Shown: one piece after another, positions 1 through 2,850 of the stretch
Position numbering within the stretch: the first letter of the stretch is position 1
How the letters are laid out: each line of letters starts with the position of its first letter
DNA from: Candidatus Moraniibacteriota bacterium
Lineage (GTDB): Bacteria > Patescibacteriota > Minisyncoccia > Moranbacterales > UBA2206
DNA length: 6,685 bases
Reading direction: 5' to 3'
Assembly (NCBI GenBank): GCA_027351145.1
Contig: DAIEIZ010000040.1
Span: 1-6,685 of the forward strand
Translations under genes and position numbers: made by a program
Notes under the pieces: model-generated
Database searches by the model: none
The model's input: the letters and a program-made list of their open reading frames with translations, nothing else
Told to the model about the DNA's origin: nothing

Positions 1-115
1 GAAGTATTGGGTTTGAAAAAATCAAAAGAAACCTTCAGGCGAAATGAATCATTGAATGGCACAAGAAACGAAAAGGCATACCAAAGTCTTGGTAGAGAGA
101 TAGGCAATCTATTAT
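1..115. repeat. Left copy of exact 115-bp terminal direct repeat
   Basis: Bases 1-115 are identical to 6571-6685. An exact repeat at the two ends of a contig is the usual sign of a circular molecule, giving a unit length of 6,570 bp. The copy lies inside a hairpin-rich segment whose promoter and 5' part are found only before the right copy, and whose 3' continuation is found only after this left copy. That fits circular joining. A genuine chromosomal direct repeat at which assembly stopped is the alternative. Confidence 0.95.
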
Positions 116-246
116 TTTTTGTAGGGTTATGGATTGGTTAGCCAGGACACGGAAAAACAAATTCGTTTCACATTTCGCGAGCCATCGCGAGATGGAAAGT
201 GGTCTCCGATTTCAATTTATTTTTGAAATCGGAAGCAGGCTTTTTA
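1..246 (+). ncRNA. 3' part of a candidate structured RNA (continues from 6468-6685 if circular)
   Basis: This stretch has no credible gene but several clean + strand hairpins. Positions 79-84 pair with 89-94 (6 bp, AGTC loop). CATTTCGCG pairs with CGCGAGATG around 172-194 (9 bp, one G-U). TCCGATTTCAA (205-215) pairs perfectly with 223-233. AGCC (140-143) can close the 3' domain with GGCT (238-241), followed directly by TTTTT (241-245), as in an intrinsic terminator; an earlier U run lies at 115-120. No known RNA family was recognised: I saw no RNase P, tmRNA, SRP or tRNA signatures. Transcription is inferred from the promoter at 6433-6461, which is upstream only if the molecule is circular. 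Confidence 0.4.
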
Positions 247-253
247 TCCAGCA

Positions 254-511
254 CTAACTTTTGCTCAGAGAGTTTCCGATTCTGCGCTTAAGTTGAGCCA
301 ATGCCTGACCGTGATGTTTCAATTGTTTTTCACGGTTGCGAGCGTCCTTTTCAGAAGAAAAAGACTCATAGTAAACCAGTCGCCAGCAACGACCCTTGGT
401 TGAAAAGCATTTATTGTGGTTATGTTCCCAAAATCTGCGTTTCAGATCGTTGGTGCTTCCATAATAAATTTCTGAGCCCGTTTTTTCTTGGAGCAGGTAT
501 ACATAAAACAT
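254..511 (-). CDS. Small GIY-YIG nuclease (YhbQ/UvrC-N-like single domain)
   Basis: This is an 85-aa single-domain GIY-YIG protein. The N-terminal strand has Y-V-Y (residues 3-5), followed by Y-Y-G (16-18) in place of the canonical YIG. It also has the catalytic arginine region L-K-R-R (23-26), E-H-N (29-31) and A-R-N-R-E (57-61), whose Glu61 would bind the metal ion. Length and motif order match the stand-alone GIY-YIG family abundant in CPR genomes. Members cut DNA or are homing and repair-type nucleases; the target here is unknown. The start at 511 is supported by an extended -10 (TGATATACT) only a few bases upstream on the minus strand, implying a leaderless or nearly leaderless mRNA. The stop TAG lies within the left inverted repeat of the surrounding element, so gene and element ends appear to have co-evolved. 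The gene runs opposite to the flanking structured segments, as an insertion could. Confidence 0.85.
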   Translation of the reverse strand: MFYVYLLQEKTGSEIYYGSTNDLKRRFWEHNHNKCFSTKGRCWRLVYYESFSSEKDARNREKQLKHHGQALAQLKRRIGNSLSKS

Positions 512-517
512 ATTTAT

Positions 518-526
518 AGTATATCA
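518..526 (-). promoter_or_regulatory. Extended -10 for the GIY-YIG gene
   Basis: On the minus strand the sequence reads TGATATACT, an extended -10 identical to the one at 6453-6461. No good -35 is visible; that region would fall inside the inverted repeat. The predicted transcription start coincides with the ATG at 511. Confidence 0.4.
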
Positions 527-548
527 GAAAGCAAAAGTTAGTGCTGGA

Positions 549-733
549 CATGCCAAAGAAGAGAGTCTAGAAAGTACATTTGATTTACGAATAAAAAAAG
601 AAGAGAGCTAAGGATGATTATGAAAATAATCGTCTTTAGAAAAATGCTAGTGATAAGAAAGCAAAAATTGATTTTTCGTCAAAATCTCTCTTCTTCGAAA
701 ATCAAATATTATCACTGGCATTTTTGTGAATTT
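549..733 (+). ncRNA. Candidate pseudoknotted structured RNA
   Basis: No gene fits here. On the + strand, stem A pairs 578-591 with 694-707 (13 of 14) and 600-607 with 686-693. A 14-bp hairpin at 608-621/626-639, with two G-U pairs and a GAAA tetraloop, begins exactly where the 5' half of A ends. Stem B, 640-656 with 709-725 (17 bp, one G-U), starts exactly where that hairpin ends. Its 3' half follows A's 3' half after one unpaired base. The order A-B-A'-B' is a pseudoknot, or else two competing folds. Stem B ends in GGCATTTTT, which resembles a terminator. All three wobbles are G-U on + and would be A-C on the other strand. No promoter was identified for it, and the family is not recognised. 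Confidence 0.5.
556..565 (+). repeat. Purine box AAGAAGAGAG, copy 1 (also 598-607 and 6500-6509)
   Basis: The same ten bases occur exactly at 556-565, 598-607 and 6500-6509, and an 8-base version occurs at 866-873. The copies at 556 and 866 begin at the same spacing after the right-hand TTAGTGCTG ends of the two inverted-repeat elements. Position 686-695 is the exact complement, so the first two copies could compete for it. Confidence 0.5.
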
Positions 734-859
734 ATTCAGCACTAACTTTGGACTTTGAATTGGCTGGTTGTGATTATTGAGCAAGAGGACAAAAATTTTC
801 TTCTCAATATTGCAAAAGACAATTCGGCGTTTCGCGCCAGTCCAAAGTTAGTGCTGAAT
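734..859. mobile_element. Gene-less 126-bp inverted-repeat element (MITE-like) related to the GIY-YIG element
   Basis: Positions 734-754 and 839-859 are perfect 21-bp inverted repeats. They share the core CAGCACTAACTTT with the ends of the 247-548 element. The interior carries no gene but is itself structured on the + strand: 757-762 pairs with 820-825, an A+U-rich hairpin lies at about 775-809, and GGCG (826-829) pairs with CGCC (835-838). That last hairpin abuts both the 820-825 stem and the right end repeat. It could be a non-autonomous relative mobilised by the GIY-YIG element, or a structured RNA domain with a conserved closing stem. Both readings fit. Confidence 0.55.
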
Positions 860-1137
860 GTAGAAAAGAAGAGCTAATTCACAGAGTTCATTGACAATAA
901 AATACTTTGGCTTTTTCCCAAAAGATTCTGGAAAACAAAAAAATCCGGAATTTCCTGGGGAAAAGTCAAAAAAAACACCCAGGGATTAGCGCTTCGTCCC
1001 CCGGGAATGAATTTTTCGGTTCGCCACTCATTACGAGCAATGATGCGAACTACATTTGGACTTTCGATGAAGCGCCTAATCTGCGCTGAGAAAGTCCCAG
1101 CCACATAGCGGCCGTAATTCTTCGAAAGGAGGATGCT
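860..1137 (+). promoter_or_regulatory. Structured 5' leader of the 1138-2013 gene, with two competing folds
   Basis: Abutting hairpins are seen at 906-922, 923-953 (10 bp, two G-U) and 954-983 (CCTGGG/CCCAGG). State 1 pairs GATTAGCGCTTC (984-995) with 1069-1081 (12 bp, one bulge). It encloses a hairpin of 1018-1024/1045-1051 plus 1028-1032/1039-1043. State 2 pairs GGACTTTC (1058-1065) with 1090-1097, and 1071-1075 with 1083-1087. The states use the same bases around 1071-1081 and cannot fully coexist, as in a riboswitch or attenuator. A -35-like TTGACA at 891-896 has no convincing -10 partner, so the promoter is unresolved; transcription may come from upstream. No known riboswitch class was recognised. 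Confidence 0.4.
1125..1132 (+). promoter_or_regulatory. Strong Shine-Dalgarno AAAGGAGG
   Basis: AAAGGAGG lies five bases before the ATG at 1138. It fixes the start of the 291-aa gene and is a near-perfect anti-16S match. The genes on the right half of the window lack any such site. Confidence 0.85.
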
Positions 1138-2013
1138 ATGGTAGAAGAATGTTCGATCGAGGACTTATCATCAAGATTAATTATTGAAAACCTACCGCTG
1201 GTAAAGGCGGCGGTAGAGTCCGGGAAATACCATCACCATGAGATCGGTGATGGTACTGCAATCGTTTTATCGTGGGGAATCCACGATGAAATGATTGCAG
1301 AGTTGGTGAGGCGAAGCCTCACTAACTTCACCGCAGATTCTGTGGCCAGCCGGTGGTTGGCCAGCCAAGAACCATTGACCAACGGCTTATTTATAAGCTG
1401 GTTGGTCGGAATCCAGGCTCGTGGGCGCCTGGAGGATTTAAAAAACGCCCACCCACAGTCACCGGCAGTGCAGTTTCTAGAAGGCAGGCCGGTGACCGGG
1501 GATCCATCCGAATGGGGATGGCTCACGGCCATCCCTAAAGATCGGAAGGAAGTCCGGTTTGTTGATGGGAATTTTTATCTTCCTGTCAAGGAAATCGGAT
1601 ATGCAGTCCAGGATCCTAAAAAGATCCCGGGGGGCGACGGATATTTCTCGGTCCGCGAGGACGGCCGGATGGATTTGTTCATCCGGCGTGGTTCGCGTGA
1701 GACCGGACCGGTCGGCTGGATGTGGGTGCTTATTAACCCATTCCGGTCCGCGCCGGAGGCGGTGGAGGCCGCCATAGATCCATTAGAAAATTACAGCGCC
1801 CTAAGGGGGATGAGCGCGGGGTATACCCCCCTCTTTTGGCGCATCTCACGGGCGCATGCCCGGGCGCGCGGGTGGGAACTTCCACGGGACGGACTTTATT
1901 CGGATGCAGTTCGTTTTTGTATCCATGGTCCGAAACCGGCGGAAGCGGAATTTGTTCCGCGATCGCCATTCACCGACTTTGAGGAATACTTCCTTAATTG
2001 CTCGGTGGAATAA
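1138..2013 (+). CDS. Unrecognised 291-aa protein with hairpin-saturated coding sequence
   Basis: I do not recognise this protein. The open frame is long for a G+C-rich segment and the Shine-Dalgarno is strong, so coding is likely. It appears soluble, with no signal peptide or transmembrane helix, and is rich in Trp, Arg and Pro. The N-terminal half (about 1-115) looks alpha-helical. The middle (about 125-200) looks beta-rich, with G-D-G-Y-F and R-E-D-G-R motifs. No catalytic signature is evident. Base composition and codon choice (many G/C third positions) differ from the A+T-rich genes at 2851-6297, which suggests a different origin. Most of its + strand folds into consecutive hairpins, for example 1228-1255, 1256-1300 and 1301-1327, which abut without a gap. 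It is followed by a 16-bp palindrome (2017-2032), a 20-bp box and a hairpin, then the 101-aa gene. It could be a partner of that protein, or an RNA-binding or replication protein, but nothing seen supports any of these specifically. Confidence 0.75.
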   Translation: MVEECSIEDLSSRLIIENLPLVKAAVESGKYHHHEIGDGTAIVLSWGIHDEMIAELVRRSLTNFTADSVASRWLASQEPLTNGLFISWLVGIQARGRLEDLKNAHPQSPAVQFLEGRPVTGDPSEWGWLTAIPKDRKEVRFVDGNFYLPVKEIGYAVQDPKKIPGGDGYFSVREDGRMDLFIRRGSRETGPVGWMWVLINPFRSAPEAVEAAIDPLENYSALRGMSAGYTPLFWRISRAHARARGWELPRDGLYSDAVRFCIHGPKPAEAEFVPRSPFTDFEEYFLNCSVE

Positions 2014-2016
2014 AAC

Positions 2017-2032
2017 GGAGCCGGCCGGCTCC
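2017..2032 (+). terminator. 16-bp perfect palindrome after the 291-aa gene; possible terminator
   Basis: GGAGCCGGCCGGCTCC is a perfect palindrome starting four bases after the stop codon, followed by AGTCTTTTG. The T run is short, so termination may be weak. It could instead be a protein-binding site or a 3' protective hairpin. Confidence 0.4.
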
Positions 2033-2043
2033 AGTCTTTTGAC

Positions 2044-2063
2044 AAAAACCGGCCAACCACAAA
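2044..2063 (+). repeat. 20-bp box AAAAACCGGCCAACCACAAA, copy 1
   Basis: The box is identical to 2729-2748. Both copies stand downstream of an unrecognised gene and a few bases before a terminator-like hairpin, so they appear to be a shared 3'-region module rather than a random duplication. Confidence 0.8.
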
Positions 2064-2067
2064 ACAG

Positions 2068-2129
2068 AGGAGAAAGTGCACGCAACGCCAATGGCGCACC
2101 ACGTCACCAAGCGCTTTCTCCTGCTTTTA
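2068..2129 (+). terminator. Hairpin plus U-rich tail following box copy 1
   Basis: AGGAGAAAGTGC (2068-2079) pairs with GCGCTTTCTCCT (2111-2122): 12 bp with one G-U. Inside is a smaller hairpin, CGCC (2086-2089) with GGCG (2093-2096). TGCTTTTAT follows. It may terminate or attenuate transcription between the two genes. A further A+T-rich palindrome lies at 2133-2160. Confidence 0.4.
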
Positions 2130-2193
2130 TCCCAAATCATAAAAAATATTTTGTGATTTGAGAATGAAAGTTGTTTGACAAATGTTGTTTATA

Positions 2194-2250
2194 TTTCCGG
2201 TTGCCGTTTGAGTTTTTGAAAAAATCAAAAATTGAAATGGCAATCGGAAA
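2194..2250 (+). promoter_or_regulatory. Long near-perfect RNA hairpin upstream of the 101-aa gene
   Basis: Positions 2194-2219 pair with 2225-2250 over 26 positions: 22 Watson-Crick pairs, three G-U and one G-G mismatch, with a five-A loop. Only the + strand makes the three imperfect positions pair. It lies 50 bases before the 101-aa start codon and could be an RNase III site, a protein-binding site or a leader element. A TTGACA at 2175-2180 just upstream has no suitable -10. Confidence 0.55.
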
Positions 2251-2288
2251 AAACAATCAAAACGCTCGGACCCGAAGCGAAAGTCGGG

Positions 2289-2297
2289 CAGGAGGAA
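2289..2297 (+). promoter_or_regulatory. Shine-Dalgarno that fixes the start of the 101-aa gene
   Basis: AGGAGG within GCAGGAGGAAAG ends about five bases before the ATG at 2300. It argues against extending the same reading frame upstream to a TTG at 2171, because that extension would run through the long hairpin at 2194-2250. A small possible pseudoknot (CGCT/AGCG with CCCGA/TCGGG, 2262-2287) ends directly before it. Confidence 0.8.
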
Positions 2298-2299
2298 AG

Positions 2300-2605
2300 A
2301 TGACGTTTTTACAAACAATAGCAGAAAGGTATTGCCACAAAAAGTGGCATAACCTTTCAAGAGCAGAACGGAGATGGTTCAAGAAAACCAAAAAGTATTT
2401 CTTGAACCAGTTCTACGGCGAGTGGCCTAGCCAGCCACTTGCCGGGCAGCTGTTAACAACGGTGGCCATAGATATGTATTTAAACTATGGCCTTAGCAGA
2501 AACCAGTCGGTAGTTGAGGCCGACGATTGGTTTTTTGCTGAAAACCGGCCGGGCTGGTACCGGCAACCGTGGCAACCGGTCACGTTTGACCCGGTTGAGG
2601 CCTAA
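2300..2605 (+). CDS. Unrecognised 101-aa protein with hairpin-saturated coding sequence
   Basis: This is a small protein of unknown family. It has a basic, Trp-rich N-terminal half (A-E-R-Y-C-H-K-K-W-H-N-L then R-R-W-F-K-K-T-K-K-Y-F, about residues 8-33) and a helical middle with an L-Y/N-Y-G-L-S motif. The C-terminus is Pro/Trp-rich and acidic at its end. There is no signal peptide or membrane segment. The basic aromatic N-terminus could bind nucleic acid; that is inference only. The start is chosen from the AGGAGG site. The gene shares composition and hairpin density with the 291-aa gene and is probably co-transcribed with it, subject to the hairpins between them. Stems cover most of the frame: 2324-2358, 2375-2409 (12 bp perfect), 2416-2444 (11 bp, one G-U), 2464-2492, 2496-2538, 2548-2564, 2573-2597. 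The stop codon lies in the last stem, 2599-2616. Confidence 0.7.
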   Translation: MTFLQTIAERYCHKKWHNLSRAERRWFKKTKKYFLNQFYGEWPSQPLAGQLLTTVAIDMYLNYGLSRNQSVVEADDWFFAENRPGWYRQPWQPVTFDPVEA

Positions 2606-2749
2606 AATCCTAGGCCGCTAGTAAATAAACGGTCGCGATGCAGTTGGTAAACGCGTGAATCCCTGCTAGCTGGTCCCGGCGATAGGATGGGCAATTTGAT
2701 CCGCCAAAAGCGGATCGGGCCAGATTGAAAAAACCGGCCAACCACAAAT
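2606..2749 (+). other. Structured 3' region after the 101-aa gene
   Basis: This non-coding stretch is folded in the same style. GCTAG (2617-2621) pairs with 2666-2670. CTGGTCC (2670-2676) pairs with GGGCCAG (2717-2723) through one G-U. The perfect hairpin GATCCGC/GCGGATC (2698-2704/2710-2716) abuts that stem exactly. Part of 2634-2665 resembles a tRNA D-arm (CAGTTGGTAA) but no tRNA fold is completed. Box copy 2 and the terminator follow. Confidence 0.4.
2729..2748 (+). repeat. 20-bp box AAAAACCGGCCAACCACAAA, copy 2
   Basis: This is the exact second copy of 2044-2063, placed immediately before the intrinsic terminator at 2750-2788. Confidence 0.8.
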
Positions 2750-2788
2750 AAGGCTCAAAGATTTACCACAAATCCGCGAGCCTTTTTT
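2750..2788 (+). terminator. Intrinsic terminator of the two-gene unit
   Basis: AAGGCTC (2750-2756) pairs with GAGCCTT (2778-2784). An inner GATTT/AAATC stem lies at 2760-2764/2770-2774, and a run of six T ends at 2788. It closes the G+C-rich, hairpin-rich region; A+T-rich sequence follows. Confidence 0.75.
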
Positions 2789-2790
2789 AT

Positions 2791-2819
2791 TTGGAAAAAA
2801 GTTAAAAAAGAGATAAGAT
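2791..2819 (+). promoter_or_regulatory. Possible sigma70-type promoter for the methyltransferase gene
   Basis: TTGGAA (2791-2796), a 17-base spacer and TAAGAT (2814-2819) lie directly after the terminator and about 30 bases before the start codon. The match is moderate. Confidence 0.35.
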
Positions 2820-2850
2820 AGAGGCAAGTCTAGAAAAGTTAAAATAAATT

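Larger units (their letters stand above)
247..548. mobile_element. Candidate mobile element: GIY-YIG gene between 19-bp perfect inverted repeats
   Basis: TCCAGCACTAACTTTTGCT (247-265) is the exact reverse complement of 530-548. The 302-bp unit contains only the GIY-YIG gene. The gene's last codons (S-K-S-stop) lie inside the left repeat, and its probable extended -10 lies just inside the right repeat. The same 13-bp core, CAGCACTAACTTT, ends a second, gene-less element at 734-859. This is the arrangement expected of an autonomous element and a MITE-like relative. No target-site duplication is evident. Because no transposase is present, mobility by the nuclease is an inference. Confidence 0.55.

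Noticed and set aside
301..519. 72-codon open frame on the + strand opposite the GIY-YIG gene
   Set aside because: The minus-strand frame has clear GIY-YIG motifs, while this one has no ribosome-binding site or recognisable protein features.
549..859. CRISPR array or retron
   Set aside because: Repeats alternate in orientation with unequal spacing. No Cas or reverse transcriptase gene is present.
891..896. TTGACA as the promoter of the 291-aa gene
   Set aside because: No -10 at 16-18 bases. The TAAAAT at 898-903 is too close and has no -35 of its own.
1090..1110. RNase P RNA-like GAGAAAGTCC
   Set aside because: Only a few bases match the P4 consensus and the other conserved regions are missing.
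247..1130. Group I intron with a GIY-YIG homing endonuclease
   Set aside because: The nuclease gene is on the opposite strand from the folded RNA. I could not find conserved P/Q/R/S core segments or a split host gene.
1353..1362. GTGGTTGGCC in the 291-aa gene, complementary to ten bases of the 20-bp box
   Set aside because: It is short and lies in G+C-rich sequence with many CCGG/GGCC words, so chance is likely.
2171..2299. Upstream extension of the 101-aa gene to a TTG start (144 aa)
   Set aside because: It would translate through the long hairpin at 2194-2250 and ignore the strong AGGAGG at the 2300 start.
2631..2680. tRNA-like D-arm sequence (CAGTTGGTAA)
   Set aside because: No acceptor stem, anticodon arm or T arm could be completed around it. 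The bases pair better in the local stems described.
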